This document shows positions 35,513 to 47,803 of a stretch of DNA of 64,000 bases, in pieces. Source of the DNA: Ooceraea biroi (Eukaryota; Arthropoda; Insecta; Hymenoptera; Formicidae). The translations under genes were made by a program, and so were the position numbers. Positions within the stretch are counted from its first letter, which is position 1, and each line of letters starts with the position of its first letter. The notes beneath the pieces were generated by a model. It had not been told where the DNA came from. It saw only the letters and a list, made by a program, of their open reading frames with translations, and ran no database searches. The DNA lies in NCBI RefSeq assembly GCF_003672135.1, contig NC_039511.1:16824279-16888278 (forward strand), in the 5' to 3' direction.

Positions 35513-37115
35513 TCAAAATTTGGTTAATAGTAAGAAACGCGACAAAGTAGCGCATCTTGTACATCTGGAGTTATCGTTATTAAGAATCAATGGACACGAG
35601 ATATGTCGCCATTTGACTCCATCCATGTAAAGAACTTTAATCGCATCGACACTTTTGTAGTCTCTCGAATCACATATACCTATATACGTACATATTGTAT
35701 ATATAAAATCACATTGGTATTGGTGGAAAAAGGACAAATTATTAATTCGAGAATTAAAGTAGTAAATATTTGTAATTGTACCTTGGCAAACAGCTCGTTG
35801 ATCAAATTCAGCGATTAGTATTTCTACATCCAATAAGCTTCTGATTTTATTGTGTTTTCTCTCCTTTATAAGATTGTGCACAAGTGGATCAATTTCCGTG
35901 TTTGCTACAGAATAATGTAATACCATATCACTTCTTATAAAAATTTGTTTCTCTACAAAAGGCAATCCATTCTTGGTAATATTCATATAAAGATATACCA
36001 CTGTTGTATCGTGTCCTTTTGACGTTATCAAGCAGGACCAACCATGCGGTATAGATAATTCTGTACACACTTCAAGAAAATCTTCAAATAACATGTTAGT
36101 TTCACAGCCTTTATCATATACCGACGTATCCTGCATATTGGAAACATCATGTTTGCACGTTTTAACCAATGTTTCGTTGTTTTCGGAAGAGGCGTACGAG
36201 GCGTATCTCGGAACGTTACTGCACGACTCGTTAGATATCTGAACGTTCTCTTTTTTCTCTTTATCTGTGTCCACACTGTCTACAGACTCGGTCATTAAAA
36301 CATCGAAATTAGGGCTATTGTCACACTCGAGTATCTTATCCAACTTTTTCTTCTCGGACTCTGAATCCTCGAATTTTAAATTACAAGTAGCGTCTGCATC
36401 TCTCTTATTCGTACCTTTAGTGTTAGTTAATTCAACATTATTAAAATCACAACTTTCTTCACCCTCACCGTTGTATGCGTAACTTTGTAATTTGGAATAA
36501 GTCTGATAATACGTATTGGTATTTCTATTGACTACATATTTATCATCGTTCAGAGTCTTCCGTTTAGATCTTTTTATCAACAAAGTTTTATTTTTCTCTA
36601 AAGTTTGCTCCTTCTTGAATATCGAAAAATCATTAATATTTATCTCGTGTTGGTCCGTTGACCGTGAATTGCTAACTGAATAAGAATTTCTACCTGGTAC
36701 AGCTCCTGGACGTAAACGACATTTCTTATACTTGACCTATAACCGCAAACAATAGCTACTATAATTTTCATATATACATGTATCAACGTAAGCATATACA
36801 TGATACAAGCACTTGCTATTACGATCGTTGTAATTAATTAAATATTATATAAATGAAATTGTAAATATAAATTTTTGGTATTTATTAAGCACTTACTTTG
36901 ACTACTTGTGGCGGTACTCCGCTAATCCAGTGCGTAATGATATCATTCTTGTTAAAGTGTTTGCTACATACATACGTGTCATCCGTGACGGTGTAATTTT
37001 CAAGAGCAAGAGCAACTTGCCATTTTTTACGCGTTTCTGCATCTTTAGGTGCTGAGAAAAAGCTATAATTGTTCTTGTAATTAGTCCCTTTACACAACGC
37101 ACACTTACGGGTCAT
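35513..37115 (-). CDS. THAP-domain zinc-finger protein, function unknown
   Basis: Exon 1 is 37115-36897 and exon 2 runs from 36736. A THAP DNA-binding domain fills residues 1-84: MTRKCALCKG supplies the first Cys pair, SAPKD and RKKWQVAL follow, YVCSKHF supplies the Cys-x2-His, and RLRPGAVPG is the closing AVP box. The middle (about residues 85-240) is acidic and Ser-rich with a basic RSKRKTL patch. A conserved-looking C-terminal part contains ELSIPHGWSCLI, IEKQIFIRSD-like VEKQIFIRSD, IAEFDQRAVCQG, GVKWRHISC and NSRCTRCATLSRFL. A possible intron at 35781-35680 is 102 bases (34 codons) and free of stops, so the protein is 446 residues if spliced and 480 if not. THAP proteins derive from P-element-type transposases and mostly act as transcription regulators; the target is unknown here. 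Confidence 0.8.
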
Positions 37116-39334
37116 GATACTAAAAATTCGACATACTTGAGATAACTAAAAATGGATCTAATCAGATCTAATCCATAAAGTGCACAAAGAAAATAAAAAT
37201 TATTCTAATGTAATACCTTTTGGACCAGTGTATTTTAATAATTATACTATTATTTACTCTTATACCCCTAATACTTATATATTCTTATGTGGCAGCAACA
37301 ATTAAATTTTCTTACATCATAGCCAGAGAAAGTCTGAGAATTGCCACTCTAAATATCGTAACAGTGTCTGAAATCATTGGATACGTTAAATATTTATGAT
37401 TGCTCACCGAGTAGCTTTTTGAACGCCAATGAGCGGTTTTCATGTATGGACACGTGCACTCCACTAATATTATTTAAGGAAATAATAAACATGCTTATTC
37501 ACACATTATTACTTGCGATGAAAAATAACTTACCAATAGCTCGCCAGAGAATTATGTCGTAGTTATTTACTTACTAATAGTGATTATGTATTATAAAATT
37601 GAGACTTGTCCATAAGACATAATTTAAGAATACCGTGAGATATCGGACGTATACGTGAGTAACGTCGACTATGGTCAGGTAGTCCACTTGGCGCTACAAA
37701 TGCTACGTGCGAAACACTTGTTTTCTATTTTTATTTGAAAGAAGAAAAAGAAGTATTCTGAAGGATGGCAATAATCGCGGTAGGAAGTAAGAGTTCCCAT
37801 TGGTCACACAGAGGTACGCGTTTAACCGAAAGTTGCAGCACAGCACATAACAATATAAGAATAATTTCGAAGAAAATAAGAATAAATAATGTGGACAATA
37901 AAACAGAGAGATCACGTTGCATTGTTGTATTTTATATTATTTTCCAGAAAGATGTAACGTCAGTGTCCGTCAATGTGGTCATGTTTGTAATTATCAAAAT
38001 ACGTGATATCTGACTATATTTAAATAATTGCCTTCTTTACCTAAACGTTCATATATATGTCAATTTGATAGTCATATTTATGAAAAAGGATCCGATTATC
38101 GAAAATTCTCTAGATGAAGTAAAATCGGGTTAGCCGTTATATTTTTCGCACCCTATTTACGGCGGCCCTGTATTTGGCACGTGCGCACGGCGCACGCCAG
38201 TCGTCACGTCACAAACGGGGTGGAGTAAAAAAAGAGGCAGCGCCTGAACTCGTGAGCGTTGTCGTCGTCGCGTCGAGCAAGATGGCCACCAGTTTGTGAG
38301 AGACCGCGTTCGCTCGCGTTCGCGTAGACTATTCACGTACAGGACTTTCCGGCAAATCGTCAGATGTCGCTGTGCGTGCTTCAAACGGAGTCAAGTTTGC
38401 TTTTTCGTTCAGCGCGACGATACTTCATTGTTATTACTAATTCTCCAGAGTATTAACGAGCAGACGTTCAATCCGTCGTACTGTCAACGACGTACAACGT
38501 ATCGGCCGGCAGGCTGGCGGGTGGGCGGGGGGGAGGGAGGGGAAGAAGCATGATCGAACATCACGATCACGACATCGACCGGATGCTTCGAGACGAAGAA
38601 ACGTAACACTGCCATATTTTCATATAGTTCCACAGAGGCGAACGATGATGACAACGATCTGTCGATAGCATTTCGAGGCGTTGAATTATTCAATGCGGCG
38701 ATATTTCCGACGCTCGTGCGTGAAACTAAGTCTCGCTATCCGACTACTCGGTTATACGGTCTCGCAAAAGGGATGTCTGGAAGAGTGCACGATTTATTCT
38801 TCATGTTCGCAGTCGCAACAATTTCGGCAATTAGCACCAAGTGACTTTATTCTCATCGAGACTACGAGGACCTACGAAAAAAAAAACCCTCATCGAAGAT
38901 GCACTACTAACGAGAACAATCGAAACGTGTTTAAACGTCGACGCTGATGCTACATATCGCGAATCAGCGTGATGACGAGCTTTCGTTAACGCGTCGTTAT
39001 GCTACGCTACAAGTGTTCTAAATTTGCCACATCGTGATTTATGGCGTTATTCCGTAGCGCGGAAAAAATTTACGCGAAATTTCCCCTCGAACTCGTCGAA
39101 AGACGTACGTATCGCGAGCGCTGCCGACTCACGTAACCTAACAAAAATATAACGGCTGCTCCCGACAGTCCGCGCTCTTCTGCCGAAACAAACGCAAGAG
39201 CAGCAGCAAGCGAGCAAAAAAGTCTACCGTAGCAACGTTAACGACGACACCACTCGCAATATCAATAGCAACGTGCAAACAAGAGCGTTGCAGTTGCACC
39301 GCACGTTGCCGTGGATAGTGGAGCCCCCTGTGAG
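37116..39334. promoter_or_regulatory. Divergent region between THAP gene and ANKRD11/12-like gene, with CpG-rich promoter
   Basis: The left 1 kb is A/T-rich. From about 38150 to 39330 the sequence becomes GC- and CpG-rich, with CACGTG-type palindromes, a GGGCGGGGGGGAGGG tract at 38521-38540 and an AAGATGGCC (YY1-like) site at 38279-38287. This is the likely promoter and 5' UTR of the downstream gene. Several short upstream ATGs occur, for example 38283 (five codons). No protein domain is visible on either strand. Confidence 0.5.
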
Positions 39335-42300
39335 ATGCGGAGAACACCACCGCAAAATAAAGGTGAGTCTTCTTTTCACGTACTAAAATTCGGCATTAAA
39401 AAAATCTGTAATTTCTTTAATTGTTATATTCCACACAAAACATAATAGATAAACATCTTCCGCGCGTTTTCGCTTTAGGTGGGTACGTATAAAAATTCTT
39501 CTCGTTGTACGATTTTCTGTTATTTCTAATTCCTTTCGGAAAAAGTTTTTTCGTATCTCAGTCATGTATAATTTCGAAAGTGCGGATAGCACTTTCCGGA
39601 TGGTTATTGCATCAATTGGAACAAGCCAGTAATTCGAAGAAGCCAAGTTGGGCGAATACGCCGCGTACGGAAAAACGGTTTTCAGCTCGAGTCCAAAATG
39701 GTTTGCTGAACACGAAAGGCGTATATTTCGATGCCAATTTTTCAAAAACAAAAAAAGCGAATTTCATTGAATTTGACGTACAAACGTAGGTGTTTAAAAA
39801 AGTAGGGTCCCATTAAAAAATATGCAGTCGATTTTCATTTCACCTTAATACTTTAGCTGAAAATGAAACTAACAATAAGTAGTAATAGAGCGTCCACTTT
39901 GAGACTCTTTTGTCCGAAACATTTTACTCTTTTCATTTCGTTTTATTTCAAAATATTTATATCTTAATTTAAACGCTGCACTCTGTGTATCCGACAACGA
40001 GAGTTAGAGAGGAGAGGGAGAATGCTGACTGGCAAGTATGCGGGACGCGCGCTTATGCTCGACGGTTGCGTCCATCTCGACATTAGTAAAGTGATCCACG
40101 TTTCCAAAACAAGCCTAACCTCTTTAGTTGGAGCAAGGCAACATAATTCTGTGATCTTGTCTACGATTATCGATCGTATCGTCGAGTTATCAAGATCGTC
40201 AAATACGATCAGACGTATTCGTTGATGATCAAGAGGCACGGTAGTGTCGCGAGAAGACGCGATACCGATTTAGCTGGTTAATACTGAAAATCTTAATATT
40301 CACAAGAGTGTTTATTATCAAGCAACATTTATAATTTCGGTAAGTCCAGATTTTTACTGGTAAGGAACGTAAAATGAATTTCTTCTTGGATGGGAATGTC
40401 AAGATCAAATAAAAGTCAATTTAATGTAGTTGTTCTCTCATTACCAACTACAGAGTTCTATAATAAAACATAATAGACTGCGAGCTCGACCTTGTGAGGT
40501 GTACTCAACTTTTATGTATATAAATCTTGTATGTTAGGACACATGCGCAAATAGCTGACACGAAAAACGAAATGCGATTTTCTGCTGTAGAATCGCAAGT
40601 TAAATTGTAAGATATTTATGAAATTGAAGAAATGTAAAACAAATTTAATAACAAATAAATAAAAGTAAAATATTGAAAATTACAATACATAACTTACAAT
40701 ACAATAAGCTAATATACCATTTCCGTTCTCTCTGACATTTCATTCTCTTGCAATTAATCAGTACATTATGGTTTTTGTCCGTAGTCGATAGATCGGGAAC
40801 TGGGCAGTCTGGAAACTCGCCAAGGGTGACGCTCCGACTTAACCAGGTGCGAGGAACGAGAGATGAAAAAAGGGGGGGAAGTGCCTCAAACTCCCGTCAA
40901 AGTAGTATGAGTGTACAGGTACATCGATGATTATGAACATCGATTTGATTCCAATGCACAATAGAATCAATCTGAAAGAAAATAATCTAATTTTGCAATA
41001 GTTATGTTTACTATTTTCTTTTTTATATTTTATTATCCTTGTAACGGAACGGTCAAAATCGTCTCCGATTTTCATAAGCTTTGGATCTCTCACAGGATAA
41101 ATAAAAGTCAAGCATTTTTGTTTACTTACATTGAAGTAGAGCGTATTTCTTTATTATATCTTCTCGTTGAAGGATTAACGCAACTTTTTAAAACTAATAT
41201 CATATATCTGATTTCGAATCGAATGTCATCGAATTCAAAAAGGGTTTTGAACAACAGATTTATTATTTGATATTGTGTAATTCTGTATATCACGAAGTTT
41301 ATTACCGTCTATTTTATATATCGTATAGTGCTAGCGAGTCGGCATACAAAACGTAACAATAATACACAACAATACATATACAATTTATTTTTCAAAAATG
41401 CCATTTGAAAATAATGTAGAAATTAATTTATTTATTATTACGTATAATATTTACTATTCAGATTTGATCATCTTACAACATCTTACACATAATTTCATAC
41501 ATGTCTTTTATTTATTTATTTTTTTCATAAAAACTTGATGAAATAGCAAAGTCAAGGGTCAATGGATACTTCGCCGAAAACGTCGGTCAATGCGGCAAAT
41601 ATGAATGCCGTTTCTGGTGCTAGCATATCTGGCAACGCGTCTTCGTCAACCGACAGTGGTGACGTATACGAGTTCAAAAGCTCAAAGGAACCAACACCAG
41701 TTAGAGGTGCGAGTTCGTCTCCGAATCCTAATCTGGACAAAGATAAGGACGGTAGCAAGTCGTCAAATGGTCAAGGAGGCCAGAATACTAGTAGCAATGT
41801 ACCTACTGCCTGCATGTCGATGTCCAGTGAAGCAATGACGGTATCGTTGACTTCGGATGAGGCATCGACCGTTCTGACATCTCCTTCATCAAAACGTACC
41901 TTTGAGGGCGACAATACGGAGGAACAAGATGAGGAAAATCGTCGGAAAAAACGAAAAGATTCCGAAAGCACAAAGGAAAATCTGAAGAATAATACAACGG
42001 GAAGACAGAGTACCAATAGAAACGTTACTGGCAGTGGAGAAAAGGTAAGAAACGAAATTAAGAAAGGGAAAATACAGATGACGTATCATACACGTCATAT
42101 ATAGGATTTATTAATAAGTTACCGTTGCACGATCACTCTGTAGCTTGTAACATCCGATTGTTTGCAGTGTGTTAAATCTAGTAAGCAGGGATCTGGGACC
42201 GCATCGGGCAAAGGAAGTCAAAGTACGAGCTCTAGTGGTGACAGAAAAAGTCCTAGTGCTTCCTCAATGGCTAGTAGTCCGAAACCTTCGAATACTTCTA

Positions 42301-44470
42301 ACGCAACAAATACGAAGATCAATGTTCCAGCGCCACCTGAATCCGATAGCGAGGATGATCGATCAAAATGCTCCGATTCTAATTCCGCTCCTAAAGTACC
42401 ACCTTTAAAAATAGTTATTCCACAGAGTACTACGTCGGAACAGGAGCAAGGCAATAGAAACGGTAAAAATATTACTAACAGGAGTCATCAACTACCTTAC
42501 GTGGTTGCTAGTTCGAACAGCGATTCCACGGAGAAAGATCAATGTCAATCAACTAGTGGCACAACAAGTCCTACGGAAGGTAGCAATAATAATATAAAAG
42601 GAGAGGATAAGAAGGATCTTGTTGGTACTTTGTACGGAGAAGAAAGATCGATACATCATCAACGGGTGTTGAGAAGTGCGCATAGGTAAGAAGGCAATCT
42701 TCAAGTCGATCTTTTCTTCTTCTTGATTCTTGATACGGATCCAAAGATAATTGCTATTTTTCTTCATTCTCGATACGAAATTTGAAAAAAAAAACAAAAC
42801 AAAACAAAAAACCACCGCCATAAATGTGTAGCGTCGATACTCGAAAGGCTTTAACTTCTTATCAACTAACTTTTAATAACTTATTTTTATTATATATTAA
42901 TTTTGAAAAATTATTATATTTATACATGGTCCACAACATGAAAAACGCTACCGCGTATTTTTCTAAATGTAAATATACATTACAGTTAGATAATGTGATT
43001 ACAGAACTGGCAATGGTGGTAGCGGTTCTACGGCGCCGAAAGAGGCCGTGCCTTCATCAGGTAATGGAAATTATTCCAACTCGTCACCATTACCAGTTAA
43101 TACTTGTACGGATCGTTCAAATAATTCCTCACCACAACAAAGACATCATTCACCAACGCCCGAGGCAATTGCATCAGATGCTAGCAAGGCTACTTCGTCG
43201 GAATCGACAACTGTAGGAACCGTCGTCTCGAAGTCTAACACGATTACAGAAAAATCGGACAAAAATACAGATGCTGCTGGAAAAAGTCAAAAGGACAGCG
43301 CTACAGAAAATTTAGACAACACCGTGGCAACTACCTCCGCTGCGACGTCTAATCCTGGTATGCCACCAACAGCGCCTGTTGAACTTCATCCTAGAAAAAG
43401 AAAAATGAAACCTAGCAAAGAAGCACAACAGGCAGCAGCTACAGCTGCTGCTAATGAAGCGACCGAAACTATTAATACGGGACCAGAAATTCATCCGCAT
43501 GATCAACCGATAACCAATTGTTATCAGCTATTTCTTAACATTAGAAAACAGGTAAGAGCTATTTTTAAGAAGGAGAGGTAGTCTTGATACATATGTATGT
43601 GTACAACAACAATTTCTAACAATTTCTAACAGATAGATTCTTTTTCGTAGATCGAAAGAAGACGAAAAGGTTTATTCCCAGTTCAACCGAAACCTCCTCA
43701 AGGTTTCAAAGATTATTTGATGAATCGCTGTACATATGTATTAGCTAGTAATGCGAAAGAGCCAAATGTTAGCCCACCAGTTGGTTTGCACGGAGCTATG
43801 AAAGATCTATACGTTGATTTAGAAAAAGAGCGATATCGTCTGAGAATGCAACATGTGGTCGAAAAAGAAAAATTAGTTTTATCAGTGGAACAGGAAATTC
43901 TTCGAGTTCATGGTAGAGCAGCCAGAGCACTCGCTAATCAATCCCTTCCTTTTTCCGTTTGTACGATACTCAAAGACGAGGAAGTTTACAATGTTATTAC
44001 TCCTGAACAAGAAGAAAAAGACAGGAATGCGAGAAGCAGATATAACGGTAGATTATTTTTGAGTTGGCTTCAAGATGTCGATGACAAGTGGGAAAAAATT
44101 AAGGTAAAATATATATATATATACATAATTTTAAGAGTTGCCTAATCAATTAAAATCGCCAGCTAGACGCAAAGTTTTAGTCAATGTCTACGTACCTAAT
44201 ATCTACGTACTGTAATACTGTAATATTATGCACTATTATACACTTGAAAATACACATTCATCATTTTGCATGTCTATTGATCAATTTCAGGAAGCCATGT
44301 TGTTGAGGCATCATAACGAAGCAGAATCTCTACACGCGGTTCAACGGATGCACTGGGAGTGGAAATTGAAGGAAGTGGGACTCTGCGAATCCAAGGCGAC
44401 TCCTCAAATAGAAGATGTTCACGTTCCGATGGTACATGTTTCGGATGATTTTGATTTGTTACCAGCTTAG
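39335..44470 (+). CDS. ANKRD11/ANKRD12 C-terminal-domain homologue lacking ankyrin repeats
   Basis: Exons are 39335-39362, 40785-40918, 41547-42044, 42168-42685, 43005-43551, 43651-44103 and 44291-44470. All phases agree, giving 785 residues. The N-terminal two thirds is disordered, Ser/Thr/Asn-rich, with basic patches (ENRRKKRKDSES). Residues 548-785 match the C-terminus of vertebrate ANKRD11/12: ITNCYQLFLNIRKQIERRRK, YLMNRCTYVLA, VLSVEQEILRVHGRAARALA, SWLQDVDDKWEKIK, LHAVQRMHWEWKLKE, and the end HVPMVHVSDDFDLLPA. Those vertebrate proteins are nuclear cofactors that recruit histone deacetylases. No ankyrin repeat is encoded in any exon or in the introns, although intron 1 is 1.4 kb. The start lies in a nine-codon exon with a strong GTGAGT donor. 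Poly(A) signal AATAAA at 44783-44788. Confidence 0.88.
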
Positions 44471-45233
44471 TAGAAAATCTGTACAATTTCTGTGGTATAA
44501 TTGATTATTGCGTGTACTCGGAATACCTTCCGGAAGATGATGACTTTAATCTGTGATTATGAAAAATGATTTTTATCCATGTATAATACATGTATCGTTG
44601 CATTAATTTTATATTTTATATATTTTAAGCAAATTTCGCGATACGACGAAATAAGAAAGAATACCCATATAGTAACCACATTGAAATATCACGTTATTTC
44701 TATGCAATTCAAATGAATTTGTTCAAAACAAAAGAAATATACATATTACAATATTGTTTCCATCTTGGAGATTTCGGTTGTAAATAAAGTAGGATTTTCA
44801 AACGTTTGTGAAATAAAAATTATTATATTAATATTAAGATATATTAATATAGACTAATATCTATAATTATTTATATATATAACTTTTAACGCTACAAATA
44901 ACGTCAGATTACATTATAGTTAAGAAAATACTTTTTTCCTATTATAATTAATATTACAAACAAGATCAGATTACTCTATAATTAAAAGAAAATGTTTCCT
45001 TCGTACATAGTAATATGATTGAAGCGTGTTAATTAAGAAATCAATCGTATCAATTTATATGAATAAATCAAAAAGATCCTCAATAAACTTGTTTTACTGT
45101 GTATTTTTATTATACGCGTCATGTCTCTAACTTGTGAACAAACTTGCAAGTTCGTTATAGTCGGCAATAAGAAGCACGATGCCGTTTAACAAAAAAGAGT
45201 CGACTTTAAAAAAAGGGTGATAATCAAAGATCG

Positions 45234-45259
45234 AAACGCCTCGCGAGAAAGAGGCGTTT
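45234..45259. repeat. Small perfect hairpin followed by a T run
   Basis: Arms AAACGCCTC (45234-45242) and GAGGCGTTT (45251-45259) enclose an eight-base loop, and the right arm runs into six T. No gene or RNA family could be linked to it. Confidence 0.6.
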
Positions 45260-45948
45260 TTTCAGAGCTCCATCAAAACAGACACGTTACCCACTCTTTC
45301 TCTCCAAGTTTTTGACGTATTTGTGATATTTTTGGAAATACGAAAATAATTTAATTTTTATTAATAACTGCGAGCGAGCATAGACTTGATGATTTCATAA
45401 TTTGTTATTACATTTGCTGGTGTAAAAAAATAAAAAACAATTTTCAGCTTTATGCCAATTATTCCACACAAGTAACGATATTGTATTATCTTTCTTTTTT
45501 TCTAGTCTATTTTAATTTTACTAAAATGAAATAAACAAATAAAGTTGATTGTCAAATACACACACAATGATTGCATTGAATTGCTTTCAATATGATTGAA
45601 AAATTGTTGAAACTGTTCGGAAACGATGGATTGGTTTAAACGTATGCGCGTGCGTGCGCATTTGTGTCAAAGTGCAAGAATTGCAGAAGTGAGAGATTAA
45701 TAAAATGTTTTCGAGCATCTATCTTTTTCCCTAGTATGAACTTGTGAAAAAGTGAAAATTTTATGGTTACATTTTTATTCGTGAAATATAAAAAGGAAAA
45801 GTGATAACAGAGTATTATGCGTTATAAACGCAAAAGTGCACTAAATAAACCACTTTTATTATAATTACAAATATTACAAAAAAAAAGTTTTACTTTACAG
45901 GATTTTATCCTAGGGGGTTACATTAGTATTACACTATTCACGTAAGGA

Positions 45949-46124
45949 GCGACACAAAGGCCGATATTCATGGTTGATTCTTTTTCTGTGTTGTATCATT
46001 TATTATTATGTAATATAATCTTAAGATATTTATTTGCCAGTAAGAAAGCTTTATTGAGATTTAAAACCTTATTTTAGAGAATCTCATTGTAAAAATGGAC
46101 CATGAATACCGGCCTTTGTGTCAC
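45949..46124. mobile_element. MITE-like element with 28-base terminal inverted repeats
   Basis: The left end GCGACACAAAGGCCGATATT and the reverse complement of the right end, GTGACACAAAGGCCGGTATT, match for about 28 bases, continuing through CATGG. The interior of about 120 bases is A/T-rich and non-coding. No clear target-site duplication is seen. It lies about 225 bases upstream of the myotrophin start codon. Confidence 0.7.
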
Positions 46125-46348
46125 CTGTGGCCCGTACTGGAAAGCTTGCGGTATCTGTATCTCGTCGGTGGCGTCTATGTCCGTAACACGGTGGTAATCT
46201 CAATTCTCAATCAGTGACACTCGACTTTTTTGTTAAATTTTACGGATGAATGATTAAAGCACGAAACAAGTAAGAGAATAGAGGCAAAAGAAGGAAGCAG
46301 ACGGTATACAACGGTTCGTCGTGTGAATCCGCAAAAACGACGACGAAA

Positions 46349-47803
46349 ATGAGTGAGCTTGTTTGGGGAATCAAAAACGGCGATCTCGAGCAAGTACGAG
46401 ATATCGTCGAGAACAAGGCAAATATGATACGTTAATTCTCTTTTGATATTTAACGGACAATTGCACGATGTATACAATTTTTAATGCCAGGCATAACGCG
46501 CTTGTTTCTATCTTTCTCCCTTCTTCCGCAGCTTTTCTCTCTCTCTCTCTCTCTCTCGTGTTCTTTCTCCCTTCCTTTTTTTTTGTTAGGCAAGTGCATG
46601 TCAGAAGTTGTCAAAAGACCTGAAGATTTAATATCAAAACTACAACTACAAACAATTTGTCACGTACAATTTTTATCTTCTTTTCGCATATCTTGAATGT
46701 CAGCACTATATTGTTTATAAATTTAAAAATTGTTTTTTTCAACATATGTGAAAACTCAACATGTAACGATTCCAGATTTAATATGATATTACGATCATAA
46801 AGTTGCCAATCTTATATCCTATGAAATATAAAACTTAACTTTTATAGGATTTTATATATAATATCGTTACTTATATAATTATACCATATCACTATATTCT
46901 TTAGGTTTTAGTACTAAAATACAATTTATTATATAGTAGAAAATTGTTATCATGATTTATATTACATTTATGTACATGATACATTATGGATATATCAGTA
47001 AAAGGTTGGTTCAATCTTTTGCATTCAGTAGAAACATTTATCAATCAAGAAAATTATTCATCAACCAAGTAATAATCACCATCATTGTGCATGATTCACA
47101 TATTAGTGTATATGATACAGACATTATCAATATTGGTACTTGCATTACGTGTATGTTAGCTATTGAAAATTAAATGAAACTAAACTTTTCAACTGATCCA
47201 GTGCTATCTTAAACCATTTTTAAATTGTTTCTTTCTTCTAATCTAGAATAAAATTTATAGTTAGGTTGGTTTCATTGTCTAATAATGATATTTATTCTTA
47301 GAATATCGATGTAAATCAAATGATAGATGGAAGAACGCCATTACATTATGCAGCTGATTATGGCCAAAGTGAGGTTGTCAGATATTTATTGGACAAAGGA
47401 GCTAATGCCAACGTAAGTTGTGGGCAAAACAAACTGATATGTAACAATTAATTCAAGTACTTAAAGTAACAAATTACAACTAAATGGTTATATTTATTAT
47501 GCAGCAATAGTTATATCCCTTACTTCTGATGAACCTACCTAGTACCTTATTCCTTTTGCATGAATCTGTATAAGTTTTTAAATAAACGTCTGATTACATA
47601 ATTTAGATTGCATTTACTTCCTATAGGCTACGGATAAACACGGAATCACTACATTGTTGGCGGCAATTTGGGAAGGACATACAAACTGTGTAAAATTGTT
47701 ACTGGAGAAAGGTGCTAAACCAGATGGCTTAACACCGGATGGCACGAGCTATCTGGATGCGGCCGAGAAAGATGACATTAAACAGCTTCTTAAACTCCAC
47801 TAG
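46349..47803 (+). CDS. Mtpn: Myotrophin (V-1), ankyrin-repeat protein
   Basis: Exons are 46349-46417, 47302-47412 and 47627-47803, giving 118 residues, exactly the vertebrate length. The protein is almost only ankyrin repeats: MSELVWGIKNGDLEQV, then DGRTPLHYAADYGQSEVVRY, then DKHGITTLLAAIWEGHTNC and KLLLEKGAKPDGLTPDG. Vertebrate myotrophin binds and blocks the barbed-end actin capping protein. The only phase-consistent first donor is AAG|GCAAAT, so intron 1 looks like a GC-AG intron; acceptors and donor 2 (AAC|GTAAGT) are standard. The start ATG has an AAAATGA context. Confidence 0.93.

Larger units (their letters stand above)
44471..46348. other. Spacer between ANKRD11/12-like gene and myotrophin
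   Basis: 1.9 kb. The left part is A/T-rich 3' UTR with AATAAA at 44783 and 44811. It also contains a short GC hairpin at 45234-45259 and a MITE-like element at 45949-46124. The last 200 bases are presumably the myotrophin promoter and 5' UTR. Confidence 0.5.
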
